A DNA stretch of 64,000 bases from Parafrigoribacterium mesophilum (GTDB taxonomy: Bacteria; Actinomycetota; Actinomycetes; Actinomycetales; Microbacteriaceae), in contig NZ_JBDJAF010000005.1 in the NCBI RefSeq assembly GCF_039652555.1, positions 62,001 to 126,000 on the forward strand, given 5' to 3'. A program made the translations under genes and the position numbers. Positions 22,529-31,250 of this stretch are shown here, piece after piece; within the stretch, counting starts at the first letter, position 1; each line of letters opens with the position of its first letter. The notes beneath the pieces were generated by a model. It was not told the DNA's origin, searched no databases, and saw nothing but the letters and a program-made list of their open reading frames with translations.

Positions 22529-22878
22529 TCGAGGCAGCGGCCGATCCGACATTACTGGCAGGATCGACGCAGAGCTTGGCTACCCTGATTGCAGCAGCTA
22601 TCGCGGCCGTCGCTGCTATCACTGCTGCCATCATCAGTGGTGTCAATGCGAGTAAGTCCCGGCAGTGGGTTGGTCGCGACCAGTGGTGGACGCGCTTCTC
22701 GTGGGCGATTGAAAAGGCGATCAGCCTCAACCCACGCGAATCGGAACTGGGGCTTTCGGTTTTGATCGCGCTCATTGATGTCCCCTGGGCGAAGGACGAA
22801 GATAATGAGATGGCACTGGCAGTCGCGGACTTAATCAAGACCCACAGTGCTCCGGCAAGAAGGCGGTGGCAACGATGA
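22525..22878 (+). CDS. Small membrane-anchored protein, unknown
   Basis: 117 residues if started at GTG 22525 by coupling to the leader frame; GTG 22480 would give 132. One strong membrane helix occurs near the N-terminus (LATLIAAAIAAVAAITAAII), followed by a soluble domain with RQWVGRDQWWTRFSWAIEKA. The single-helix-plus-Trp-rich layout is seen in many small accessory proteins of unknown role. Its stop overlaps the next gene (ATGA), so both are in one transcript. Confidence 0.6.
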   Translation: MIEAAADPTLLAGSTQSLATLIAAAIAAVAAITAAIISGVNASKSRQWVGRDQWWTRFSWAIEKAISLNPRESELGLSVLIALIDVPWAKDEDNEMALAVADLIKTHSAPARRRWQR

Positions 22879-23075
22879 GCGGTTACAGCGAACGCTCTCA
22901 GGAGCTCGCTGAGCAGTTGCGTGTGAAGGCGACGCGGAACCTCGAACGATCGGGCAAGTTTGTGACTCGGTCAGCAGAGACCGGCAAGTTCGCTACAAAA
23001 GGCCGTGCCAAGCGGAATCCGTCCACGACGGTTTCTGAGCACGGCAGTGGCGGTAGCCGGCCCGGCAAGGGCTAG
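22875..23075 (+). CDS. Small basic conserved protein
   Basis: 66 residues from ATG 22875, which overlaps the previous stop (ATGA). It contains RSAETGKFATKGRAKRNPST, the short 'TGRFVT..A...NP.TT' motif I associate with small actinobacterial proteins found beside phage or toxin genes. It is rich in Lys, Arg, Gly and Ser. Function unknown; it may bind nucleic acid or be a partner of the membrane protein just upstream. Confidence 0.6.
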   Translation: MSGYSERSQELAEQLRVKATRNLERSGKFVTRSAETGKFATKGRAKRNPSTTVSEHGSGGSRPGKG

Positions 23076-23139
23076 AGGCAGAGGTCGGGGCAGGATGCCA
23101 ATATCAAGCCAGTCGACCAACTGGTCTTCCGTGCACGGG

Positions 23140-24390
23140 TCATACGGTGGCGAGGAGTCGCACCAGACCCGGCTCGTCCACGATCGGGATGCCGTAGTCC
23201 CGCGCCTTGCGCGCCTTGCCGGAGAGCGAGTCGGGATCGGCCGCGGCAACCAGCTTGACCTTCTTCGTCACAGCTTGCCATGGCACGAAACCGCGGCCGG
23301 AGAGTTCCGCCATCCAGTCCTCGCGGGTTCGCGCCATCTCGCCGGTGAGCACGATAAGGTCGCCGCGCGCCAGCGTGAACAGCTCCGCTGGGAGCCCGGT
23401 CGTCGGCGGAGGCACTGATCGGCGCGGTGCCTCGAGGGCAGCGGTGATCGTGGCGGACGAGAGGTCGAGCAGGTCCGCGACGGCCACGAGATCCACCATC
23501 TCGGCATCGGTCAGTTCGCCGTCGGCCCAGGCGATGCGGGTGAGTTCGTCGAAGTACTCGAGATGCAGGGCCTCGCATGTGTCCCGGCTGATGTCGAGCT
23601 CGTTCGCGAGCTGCACCAGTCCGCGCGCCTCGTGCGCCGACAGGTTGCGGTCGAGCAGGCATCGATCGAGGAGCGCCAGGTAGTCACTGTGCTCGGCCGG
23701 CCCCGAATGCTCGGGGAGCTTGATGCTGATGCGACGCAGGAAGTCATTCGCGGTGATGTCCACAGTCGCTGCGGCGGGTCGCGGGCACCAGAGTTGCTCA
23801 ATCGCGGCCGGGTCGAACCGGCCGGGCGGCCACGACGTATCCGCCGCCGCGGTCAGCGACTCATTCCAGCCCTTCCACATCGGCGTGCTGAGGATGTATG
23901 CCTCCAGGAGCCGAGCCGTCGCGAACGCGTCCACTGAGGCACGGTGGGCGTCGGTGAGGTCGATGTCGTAGGCGGCGCAGCAGTCGGCGAGCGAGCGTCC
24001 AGCGCCGGGTAGGAACTGCCGAGCGAGTTGCATGGTGCACAGCGACGGGAACGTGGTGCCCGGCCAGCAGTGCGCGTGGTCGAATTCGGTCATCAGGAAC
24101 CGCAGGTCGAAGCTCGCGTTGTGCGCCACCACGACGCGGCCCCGGAGCAACTCGACCAGTTGGTCGGCGATCTGGTCGAAGGTCGGCGCTTCCAGCACGT
24201 CTGCCGCGCGGATTTGGTGGATGCTTTGCGGGCCGAGATCCCGCCCCGGATTGACCAGGGTTTCCCAGCGTCCGGTGATGGTGCCGTGCGGGTCGGCGTG
24301 CACGACGGCGACCTCGACCACCCGATCGTGCCCGCCGGGAAAGAGCCCGGTCGTCTCGAAATCAATGACGGCAAAGCCGGGTCCGGGCAT
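23140..24390 (-). CDS. DnaQ-type 3'-5' exonuclease with TerB-like and BRCT domains
   Basis: 416 residues from ATG 24390 (TAGGAG upstream). The N-terminal DEDD exonuclease has FAVIDFETTGL (Asp10, Glu12), HNASFDLRFL and HRASVDAFATARLL. A middle helical region (about residues 230-320) with RIAWADGELTDAEMVDL is TerB-like. The C-terminal BRCT domain begins GDLIVLTGEMARTREDW and ends GIPIVDEPGLVRLL. This architecture, exonuclease plus TerB plus BRCT, is known in actinobacteria and suggests DNA repair or proofreading outside the polymerase III core. Confidence 0.85.
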   Translation of the reverse strand: MPGPGFAVIDFETTGLFPGGHDRVVEVAVVHADPHGTITGRWETLVNPGRDLGPQSIHQIRAADVLEAPTFDQIADQLVELLRGRVVVAHNASFDLRFLMTEFDHAHCWPGTTFPSLCTMQLARQFLPGAGRSLADCCAAYDIDLTDAHRASVDAFATARLLEAYILSTPMWKGWNESLTAAADTSWPPGRFDPAAIEQLWCPRPAAATVDITANDFLRRISIKLPEHSGPAEHSDYLALLDRCLLDRNLSAHEARGLVQLANELDISRDTCEALHLEYFDELTRIAWADGELTDAEMVDLVAVADLLDLSSATITAALEAPRRSVPPPTTGLPAELFTLARGDLIVLTGEMARTREDWMAELSGRGFVPWQAVTKKVKLVAAADPDSLSGKARKARDYGIPIVDEPGLVRLLATV

Positions 24391-24528
24391 CGTTGCGCTC
24401 CTAATAGGATGTACGGCGAGGCTATCGCGCCGAGACCTCGGTGCCGTATCCCGAGAATGGGGCACAACCTCGCGCCCGCCCGACTCGCTTTATTGAGTGC
24501 GTTTGCGAATGGATTGCAGAGACGAGCG

Positions 24529-25194
24529 ATGGACGTGTCTAAGGTGTGGGTGACGTTTCGCGCGCGGTTGGCTTCGACGTCCCGGACCGATAGGTGGGGC
24601 TTTCTCGTAGCGGCAATTGTGGTTGCGTCGGTCGTTGTCGCAGAATCGTTCCTTCTCAGCGGCAAGACGGCTCTTGGGCTGTGGATCCTATTGCCGGTCG
24701 CGGGACCATACGTGATCGTCATCGCATTGTCGGTTGTGGCGGTGACACTCGAAGCGGAGCATCGCCCGTTGGTCCCGACGGGCTCGATCTTCGCAGTGCG
24801 ATTTCATGCCCTCATCCGCTGGGTGAATGGTGCCTTCTTATTGGTCCTTGGTGCCGTTGTCGGAGGACTTCTTGGCTCTGATCTCGGCTTGGACCACATC
24901 GCACGTGGGAACCTGCGTTCCATCGCGGCCCTCAGTGTCATCGTCGTCGGTGCCGCGATGGTACTTGGAACACTCTTGATCTTGTGTCTGACGTCTATTG
25001 ATATGGCACGTCTCGGGGCTGTGGGACGAAGGGAAGCAATACAGAAGCTCCTTCGTCGCAACCCAAAAGCATCGGAAATTCTCGCCGAATTTGCGGCAGA
25101 CGCAGCTACTCCATTACAGAGTCTTGTAGCGGGGCTGTGTGCTGTGTTTGCCATCGTCTTCGCGTCGCAATGGCTGTTAGGTTTACTCAGCTAG
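24529..25194 (+). CDS. Integral membrane protein, unknown
   Basis: 221 residues from ATG 24529; the longer frame to 24028 is antisense to the exonuclease. Five hydrophobic segments are visible, at about residues 24-44, 48-72, 92-113, 128-155 and 195-218. The loop between the fourth and fifth is charged (RREAIQKLLRRNPKASEIL). No family is recognised. GC is lower than in the core genes, consistent with the accessory region. Confidence 0.6.
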   Translation: MDVSKVWVTFRARLASTSRTDRWGFLVAAIVVASVVVAESFLLSGKTALGLWILLPVAGPYVIVIALSVVAVTLEAEHRPLVPTGSIFAVRFHALIRWVNGAFLLVLGAVVGGLLGSDLGLDHIARGNLRSIAALSVIVVGAAMVLGTLLILCLTSIDMARLGAVGRREAIQKLLRRNPKASEILAEFAADAATPLQSLVAGLCAVFAIVFASQWLLGLLS

Positions 25195-25310
25195 AGATTG
25201 GCAGGACGCTTCTTTGACGGTCTCTATGACTCCGATGTCGGTGGTTCCGAGTAGCGTCATGCCGAGCGCTTACCCCGCTCATGAAACCCGAAAGATTGGA
25301 AAACGACACA

Positions 25311-25595
25311 ATGAACTACGTCCGTCAAATACACCTTGATGGCAATGGCATAACAAACGAGCACATCTCCAAGATCCGAGTCTCGTCGACACCGAATGGT
25401 GTTCTCAACGAGGAGTCGCGTGAGACGGCCGTCCACAATATCGACGCATACGGCATGAGCTACCGTTCCCACAATGACAGAACAGGATCGGAAGCCAGTG
25501 TCGATACGCGCACAAGCGTGCGCGGCACGAAGTACATTGCCACCGTTGCGGACAAGACGGAAACAAACAACCTGCTTCAGTTGACGAGGTACTGA
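25311..25595 (+). CDS. DUF3892 domain protein
   Basis: 94 residues from ATG 25311 (GGAAAACGACACA upstream; ATG 25281 has no ribosome binding site). The DUF3892 signature is clear: MNYVRQIHLDGNG...HISKI at the start, then TKYIATVADKTETNNLLQL at the end. The family is small and widespread, of unknown function, and often sits in defence-like or mobile regions. A perfect 11-bp stem terminator follows at 25606-25637. Confidence 0.8.
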   Translation: MNYVRQIHLDGNGITNEHISKIRVSSTPNGVLNEESRETAVHNIDAYGMSYRSHNDRTGSEASVDTRTSVRGTKYIATVADKTETNNLLQLTRY

Positions 25596-25605
25596 TCTCC
25601 ATCCG

Positions 25606-25637
25606 TGGTGCGGCTGATTTTCAGGAGCCGCACCACG
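25606..25637 (+). terminator. Hairpin downstream of the DUF3892 gene
   Basis: GTGGTGCGGCT (25606-25616) pairs perfectly with AGCCGCACCAC (25627-25637) around a 10-base loop; there is no clear T-run after it. Confidence 0.6.
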
Positions 25638-25791
25638 ACTCAGCGCGAGGTCTCTGAAAACTGTTTCGTGGCGTGGCCAGGCTTCTCCGGCTCCCGACTT
25701 CCAACCCTCTGAAGGTGGAGCCGAATAGTTCGCTTCGATGTTTTGGGATAGGCCTCCATCGACAGTTGCTAGCTAGTGGGAGGCTCTACCT

Positions 25792-26433
25792 ATGGTCGGG
25801 ACAGGTGCAAGAGCTGGTGTGCTTCGAGACCTGATGACGAATCTTGGCTATCGCGAGGAGGTGGTGAAACCCGCCCCAATTCGCGTATCCGACTTGCGCG
25901 ACGGTACTGCCCAGTGGATGGGTGATACGTATCGGCGTCTCGGCGGCAGGCTCGACACGCCTCCGTTAAGGCCAGGTTCTTGGGATTTGGCATTCGAGGG
26001 AGAGTTGCTCGTTGAGTTGGATGAGGAGTTGCACTTCAACCGTTATCGCCACCTCACACTTGAGCCTGAATGGGCTGCGAACTTACCGTGGAGATCGAAG
26101 TATTCGGCCTACTCCGTGGACCGGGAAGTCGATTGTCTGTCAGCGGGAAAATGGGGCCAGCGCTGGACGACATCGTCATCGGAATCTTTGTTCGGCACGG
26201 CCGACACTCCCGGCACCTTCCTCACGAGTGGCGCCCCGCGCTGGAAGCAGAGAGCTTTGTATGACGCAATGAAGGACGCCTTAGCTGCTGTCGGTGTAGT
26301 AAGGCTAGCGAGGCTGTCTATTTACGACGCGGTGAATGGGGTGCTCTTGGGTGCGGCATTAAATCTCAAGGCCCGGGTTGACCTTGAGGGACTCCACCAC
26401 CTCATCATTGACAGAGTCGCACCTGGTTTATAG
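25792..26433 (+). CDS. Conserved hypothetical protein, possible restriction-like fold
   Basis: 213 residues. The most conserved-looking blocks are RPGSWDLAFEGELLVELDEELHF, split here as RPGSWDLAF and LLVELDEELHFNRYR, and GAPRWKQRALYDAMKDALA. The D...E-x-D-E spacing with a following HFNRYR could be a PD-(D/E)XK-type nuclease core (vaguely like the very-short-patch or DUF559 layout), but no family is recognised. It is the last gene before the molybdopterin oxidoreductase and probably the edge of the accessory region. Confidence 0.6.
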   Translation: MVGTGARAGVLRDLMTNLGYREEVVKPAPIRVSDLRDGTAQWMGDTYRRLGGRLDTPPLRPGSWDLAFEGELLVELDEELHFNRYRHLTLEPEWAANLPWRSKYSAYSVDREVDCLSAGKWGQRWTTSSSESLFGTADTPGTFLTSGAPRWKQRALYDAMKDALAAVGVVRLARLSIYDAVNGVLLGAALNLKARVDLEGLHHLIIDRVAPGL

Positions 26434-26564
26434 AACGTCGTCAATTGCCCCTTCCGAGTCGAGTTGTGGGGTCAGCAGAAGGCAAAGCACCTTGTCCGCG
26501 CCGGCCACCCGGCGCAAGCTGAGCGAGGTACGCGCGTGGAGCACAAGGCGAAAGCAGGCGCATC

Positions 26565-29072
26565 ATGGTGGACCGCATCGGCAACATCTGGGGCACGAGA
26601 ACCGCGTTCTCACGCGGGGAGCAGTGGCCCGTCCGGGTCGGTCAGAAACTGGCCGATGGCATCACCGAGGCGGACATCGACCGATGGGTGCAGTCCGCCT
26701 GCACGCTGTGCAGCAACGGATGCGCGTGCGACATCGCGGTCAAGGACGGCCGGATGGTCGGCGTGCGCGGCCGCGCCACCGACATCGTCAACCACGGCCG
26801 GCTCGGCCCGAAGGGACTGTTCGGCAGCTGGCAGGGCATGGCCAACAAGGGCCGCCTCACCCAGCCCATGGTGCGCGAGGACGGCCAGCTCGTGGAAACC
26901 GACTGGGACACCGCGATGTCCCGCATCGTGGCGCGCAGCCGTGAGCTACTGGACACCAAGGGACCGCTCAGCCACGCGTTCTACACCAGCGGCCAGCTCT
27001 TCCTCGAGGAGTACTACGCGCAGGCGATCATCGGCAAGGCCGGCATCGGCACCCCGCACATGGACGGCAACACCCGGCTGTGCACGGCCACCGCCGCGGC
27101 CGCCCTGAAGGAGAGCTTTGGCGCGGACGGTCAGCCCGCCGGCTACGCCGACATCGACGAGTGCGACGCCATCTTCCTGTACGGGCACAACATGGCGGAG
27201 ACCCAGACGGTGCTCTGGGCGCGGGTGCTGGACCGGGTCGCCGGCGCGGATCGGCCCGCGATCGTCTGCGTCGACTCCCGCGAGACCGAGGTGGCCCGGC
27301 ACGCCGACGTGCACCTGGCGGTGCGCCCCGGCACCAACCAGGCGCTGATGAACGGCCTGATCCGGGAACTGTTCGCCGGCGGCTGGATCGACTCCGACTA
27401 CATCGCCGCGCACACCGTCGGCGTCGAGCAACTGCGGGCGACCGTGGAGCCCTGGACCCCGGAGGCGGTGGCCGAGACCTGCGGGGTATCCGCCGCCGAC
27501 GTGCGGGAGGCCGCCCGGATCTTCGGCACCAGCGAGCGGGTCCTGTCCACCGTGCTGCAGGGCTTCTACCAGTCCGCCCAGGCCACCGCCGCGTCCTGCC
27601 AGGTGAACAACCTGCACCTGCTGCGCGGCATGATCGGCCGGCCCGGCTGCGGCATCCTGCAGATGAACGGGCAGCCCACCGCGCAGAACAACCGCGAGTG
27701 CGGCGCGGACGGCGACCTGCCGGGTTTCCGCAACTGGGAGAACCCGGCGCACGTGGCCGAGCTGGCCCGGCTGTGGGACGTGGACCCGGCGGTGATCCCG
27801 CACTGGGCACCGCCAACGCACGCCATGCAGATCTTCCGCTACGTGGAGCAGGGCAGCATCCAGTTCCTCTGGATCTCGGCGACGAACCCGGCGGTCTCGC
27901 TGCCCGAGCTCGGCCGGATCCGCCGCATCCTGGACACCGAGGGCCTGTTCCTGGTGGTGCAGGACCTCTACCTCACCGAGACGGCCCGGTTCGCCGACGT
28001 GGTGCTGCCCGCGGCCGGCTGGGGCGAGAAGACCGGCACCTTCACCAACGCGGATCGCACCGTGCACCTCTCCGACAAGGCCGTGGACCCGCCCGGGCAG
28101 GCACGCAGCGACCTGGACATCTTCCTGGACTACTCGAAGCGGATGGACTTCCGCACCAACTCCGGCGCCCCGCTTCTGCAGTGGACCGGACCGGAGGACG
28201 CGTTCCGGGCCTGGCAGGAGTGCAGCCGGGGCCGGCCGTGCGACTACTCCGGGCTCAGCTACGCGAAGCTGCGCGCCGGCACCGGCATCCAATGGCCCTG
28301 CAACGAGGAGCATCCGGATGGCACGGTGCGGCTGTACACCGACGGCACCTTCTCCACAGAACCGGACTACTGCGAGACCTTCGGGCACGACCTGCTCACC
28401 GGGGCCACGGTGGGGGAGCAGGCGTTCCGGGCGCTGGAGACCCACGGCCGGGCGGTGTTCAAGAGCGCCGAGTACACGCCGCCGGCCGAGGAGCCGAGCT
28501 TTGACTACCCGCTGCAGTTCACCACCGGGCGCACGGTCTACCAGTTCCACACCCGCACCAAGACGGCGCGGGCCCGACAGCTGAACCGGGCGGCGCCGGC
28601 GGCCTGGGTCGAGATCTCCCCGAGGGTCGCCGCCGGGCTCGGCATCGCGGAGGGCGACCTGGTGCGGGTGCGGTCCCGGCGTGGCGAACTGGTAGCCCCG
28701 GCCCGGGTCTCGAACGTGCGGGACGGCACGGTGTTCGCCCCGTTCCACTACGGCTACTGGGACTCCAGCGGCGCCGATCCTGGCGGGGTGCCCACCGCGG
28801 CCAACGAGCTCACCATCACCGAATGGGACCCGGTGTCCAAGCAGCCGCTGTTCAAGAACGCCGCGGTGCGGCTGGAGAAGATCGCCGACGCCGCCGAACC
28901 CGCTCCGGCGCCCACCACCGCCGCGTCCCGGCCCACCGATCCGCAGACGGTGCCGCCCACCGTCGGCGGGGCGGATGCGGAGGCACAGGAGCACCTGGGC
29001 GCAGTCGGCGGGGCAACGGGTTCGGCCGGTGCGTCAGGGTCGACGGGCTCGACAGGGAAGGTGCGGTCATGA
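26565..29072 (+). CDS. Molybdopterin (bis-MGD) oxidoreductase, nitrate reductase/formate dehydrogenase-like
   Basis: 835 residues. The N-terminal cluster motif is CTLCSNGCACD (Cys46, 49, 53, 55); at the place of the usual fourth ligand the sequence reads GRLGPKGLFG, with Gly81 instead of Cys. The molybdenum ligand is the Cys in NTRLCTATAAAAL. The central MGD-binding halves (LYGHNMAETQTVL, WISATNPAVSLPEL) and the C-terminal domain (FTTGRTVYQFHTRTKTARA) match the assimilatory NasC/NarB and FdhF family. The last 65 residues are Pro/Ala/Gly-rich linker. It is followed by an overlapping small gene. The true substrate (nitrate, formate or other) is not decided by sequence. Confidence 0.83.
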   Translation: MVDRIGNIWGTRTAFSRGEQWPVRVGQKLADGITEADIDRWVQSACTLCSNGCACDIAVKDGRMVGVRGRATDIVNHGRLGPKGLFGSWQGMANKGRLTQPMVREDGQLVETDWDTAMSRIVARSRELLDTKGPLSHAFYTSGQLFLEEYYAQAIIGKAGIGTPHMDGNTRLCTATAAAALKESFGADGQPAGYADIDECDAIFLYGHNMAETQTVLWARVLDRVAGADRPAIVCVDSRETEVARHADVHLAVRPGTNQALMNGLIRELFAGGWIDSDYIAAHTVGVEQLRATVEPWTPEAVAETCGVSAADVREAARIFGTSERVLSTVLQGFYQSAQATAASCQVNNLHLLRGMIGRPGCGILQMNGQPTAQNNRECGADGDLPGFRNWENPAHVAELARLWDVDPAVIPHWAPPTHAMQIFRYVEQGSIQFLWISATNPAVSLPELGRIRRILDTEGLFLVVQDLYLTETARFADVVLPAAGWGEKTGTFTNADRTVHLSDKAVDPPGQARSDLDIFLDYSKRMDFRTNSGAPLLQWTGPEDAFRAWQECSRGRPCDYSGLSYAKLRAGTGIQWPCNEEHPDGTVRLYTDGTFSTEPDYCETFGHDLLTGATVGEQAFRALETHGRAVFKSAEYTPPAEEPSFDYPLQFTTGRTVYQFHTRTKTARARQLNRAAPAAWVEISPRVAAGLGIAEGDLVRVRSRRGELVAPARVSNVRDGTVFAPFHYGYWDSSGADPGGVPTAANELTITEWDPVSKQPLFKNAAVRLEKIADAAEPAPAPTTAASRPTDPQTVPPTVGGADAEAQEHLGAVGGATGSAGASGSTGSTGKVRS

Positions 29073-29530
29073 TGCTGGCGGTGTATCTCGGATTGCTGGA
29101 GCGCTCCGAGGAGATTCTGGCCACGTCGTTACGACAGGTCGCAGTCGGGCACGGGGATGAACCGGACATCCTGCACCTCTGCCATACCCTGGCCACCCAG
29201 TGTGACGCCCACCGGGCGGCCCTGGCCCCGGTGATTGAGCGTTACGGCGAACAGCCGGACGACGAGCCGGAGCGGCTGCACACCCAGGAGCTGACCTCGA
29301 CCCGCACCGGCCCGGTGGGCATGCTGCGGGATCTGCAAGACCTGTACCTACTCGCGAGCCTGGTCGACATCACCTGGAGCATGGTCAAACAGGCCGCGCA
29401 AGGGCTGCGCGACACCGAACTGCTCGCCGTGATCGAGCGCTGCGAGGGGCAGACCAAGGTGCAGTTGGGCTGGCTGCAAACCCGGATGAAGCAGGCCGCC
29501 CCGCAGGCACTGATCATGGCGAACGGGTAA
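29069..29530 (+). CDS. Small helical partner of the molybdopterin oxidoreductase
   Basis: 153 residues from ATG 29069, overlapping the oxidoreductase stop (ATGA). All-helical, with HLCHTLATQCDAHRAALAP and IERCEGQTKVQLGWLQTRMK giving His, Cys and Glu positions as in ferritin-like or hemerythrin-like four-helix bundles. No family name is certain. The tight coupling to the Mo enzyme implies a subunit, chaperone or redox partner. Confidence 0.65.
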   Translation: MMLAVYLGLLERSEEILATSLRQVAVGHGDEPDILHLCHTLATQCDAHRAALAPVIERYGEQPDDEPERLHTQELTSTRTGPVGMLRDLQDLYLLASLVDITWSMVKQAAQGLRDTELLAVIERCEGQTKVQLGWLQTRMKQAAPQALIMANG

Positions 29531-29701
29531 CCCGATAGGTACGAAAATAGGTACGAAAATAAGTGCGAGTGTAGTAGCCCCTAAGACAACAACTACCGTA
29601 AGACGTTCAAGAAGCATTATTCGCAGTACCTGTAGGGCAACTACGGCAAAAGGGACTGGAATAGAATAGTAAAAAGATTCGACACGCAGTGGATCTTGTG
29701 G

Positions 29702-29707
29702 CATAAT
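29702..29707 (+). promoter_or_regulatory. -10 box for the DUF222-HNH gene
   Basis: CATAAT with TTCGAC at 29678-29683 (18-base spacer), 6 bases before ATG 29714; the upstream 180 bases are AT-rich and contain GGTACGAAAATA twice in tandem (29535-29560). Confidence 0.5.
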
Positions 29708-29713
29708 ACTGAT

Positions 29714-31123
29714 ATGGGTAACCCCACCACCGCAGAGTTGGAGACGATCACCGAGCAGGTGGCCGCCGTGCTGGACCCGCGCGAGCTGGCCGGTATGTCC
29801 GAGGACGACCTTTTAGCTTTCACCGCGGCGGCCGAGCGGCTCGGCCGGCGGGTGGACGCGTTGCGGGTGCTGGCCGCGGGAGAGGTGGCGGAGGCCTCCC
29901 GTAACGAACTAGGTAAGAGTGGCTTGGCCGCTAGAAAAGGGTGCCGTAATACTACCGAACTGTTGGAGCGGGTCACCCATGTTTCCAGCGACACCGCCAG
30001 GAAACGGATGAAGACCGGTCGAGCCATCCGCGGGCGCTTGTCCCTTGCCGGGGAGCGGCTGCCTGCCGAGTTCTCCGTGGTCGCCGGCGCCCTGGTCGCC
30101 GGGACGATCGGGGTGGACAGTGCCCACGCCATCATCCAGGGACTGACCGCCTTTACCCACCCGGTGGGTAAAGACGTGCTGCAGGCGGCGGAAACCGAAC
30201 TGGTGGCCGCCGCCTGCGGGGCCACCGAACTGTCCCCGGTACCGTGCACCGCCGATGACATCCGTAGCCAAGCCGGTGTGTGGCGGATGTTCCTGGACCA
30301 AGACGGATCCCAGCCCCTGGAGGAGCAGGCGATGCGGCAACGGTTCCTGCACCTCTCCCGGGAACGCGACGGTCTGGTCGGCATCCGTGGCGCCCTGCTC
30401 CCGGATGTCGCAGCGAAACTCACCACCATCATGGACGCCTGCCTGTCCCCGAAAACCGCCCCCGCGTTCTTGTCCGTGGAGGAAGCCATGGCCGCCGGAC
30501 GCGACGCCGACCCCCGCACCCGGGACCAGCAACGTCACGACGTGTTCGCCGCAGTAGTGGATGTTGCCGCCCGATCCCTTCAGATGCCGCAGCTGGGTGG
30601 TGCCGCCCCCGTGGTGGCGGTGGCGGTCACCCTGGACAACCTCCAAACCGGTACCGGCTGTGGTTACATCGGCGAGGTACCCATCTCGATGCGGGCGGTG
30701 AACCAGTTCACCTGCACCGGCGGAGTACAGAAGATCGTTTTCGATCACAACGGCCGCATCCTGGAACTGGGCTCCCCGGAACGCATCTTCACCGCCCAGC
30801 AACGCCGGGCCATCATCCTGCGGGATGGGGAATGCTGCACCCCCGGCTGCCACATGCCCGGCGCCCTATCCGAAATCCACCACGTGGAAGCAGCCGCCGA
30901 CGGTGGACCCACCCACACCGACAACGGCATGATCCTGTGCTGGTTCCACCACCGCACCCTGGACACCTCAGGCTGGGAGTTTCGCATGGTCAATGGACTA
31001 CCCGAAGTGAAGTACCCACCCTGGTTGGATAACACTGGGAAGTGGTACCCGACCGGGCGGTCCGCCACTCTCAGGCAAGCCAAAGCCAACCGAAAACGAC
31101 AACGACAAAACCAGCTGATATAG
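29714..31123 (+). CDS. DUF222 / HNH endonuclease (13E12-type)
   Basis: 469 residues from ATG 29714, placed by the CATAAT box just before it. The DUF222 helical region covers about residues 20-340. The C-terminal HNH nuclease has RDGECCTPGCHMPG (Cys pairs), SEIHHVEAAADGG (His-His) and NGMILCWFHHRTLD (Asn, His-His), so it looks catalytically complete. This family occurs in many near-identical copies in Microbacteriaceae and mycobacteria and behaves like a mobile or selfish gene. The AT-rich leader and long gene-free upstream stretch fit recent insertion. Confidence 0.88.
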   Translation: MGNPTTAELETITEQVAAVLDPRELAGMSEDDLLAFTAAAERLGRRVDALRVLAAGEVAEASRNELGKSGLAARKGCRNTTELLERVTHVSSDTARKRMKTGRAIRGRLSLAGERLPAEFSVVAGALVAGTIGVDSAHAIIQGLTAFTHPVGKDVLQAAETELVAAACGATELSPVPCTADDIRSQAGVWRMFLDQDGSQPLEEQAMRQRFLHLSRERDGLVGIRGALLPDVAAKLTTIMDACLSPKTAPAFLSVEEAMAAGRDADPRTRDQQRHDVFAAVVDVAARSLQMPQLGGAAPVVAVAVTLDNLQTGTGCGYIGEVPISMRAVNQFTCTGGVQKIVFDHNGRILELGSPERIFTAQQRRAIILRDGECCTPGCHMPGALSEIHHVEAAADGGPTHTDNGMILCWFHHRTLDTSGWEFRMVNGLPEVKYPPWLDNTGKWYPTGRSATLRQAKANRKRQRQNQLI

Positions 31124-31250
31124 ATCACCTAATTCGCGAGAGTCGAGCGTGTCGAGACCGAACGTCGGATAGATATCACATGATGTGACGCGTCGATGCG
31201 AGGTTCATCGATACTCGCTTCGTCGATAGGCGATGAGCCACAATGGGCGC

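Noticed and set aside
7881..26564. Attachment-site direct repeats bounding the accessory region
   Set aside because: I compared the edges at about 7.9 and 26.5 kb and saw no convincing shared direct repeat, and no integrase is present.
26946..28994. Long minus-strand open frame over the molybdopterin oxidoreductase
   Set aside because: Shadow frame rich in Arg, Gly and Val with no start signal; the plus-strand enzyme is complete.
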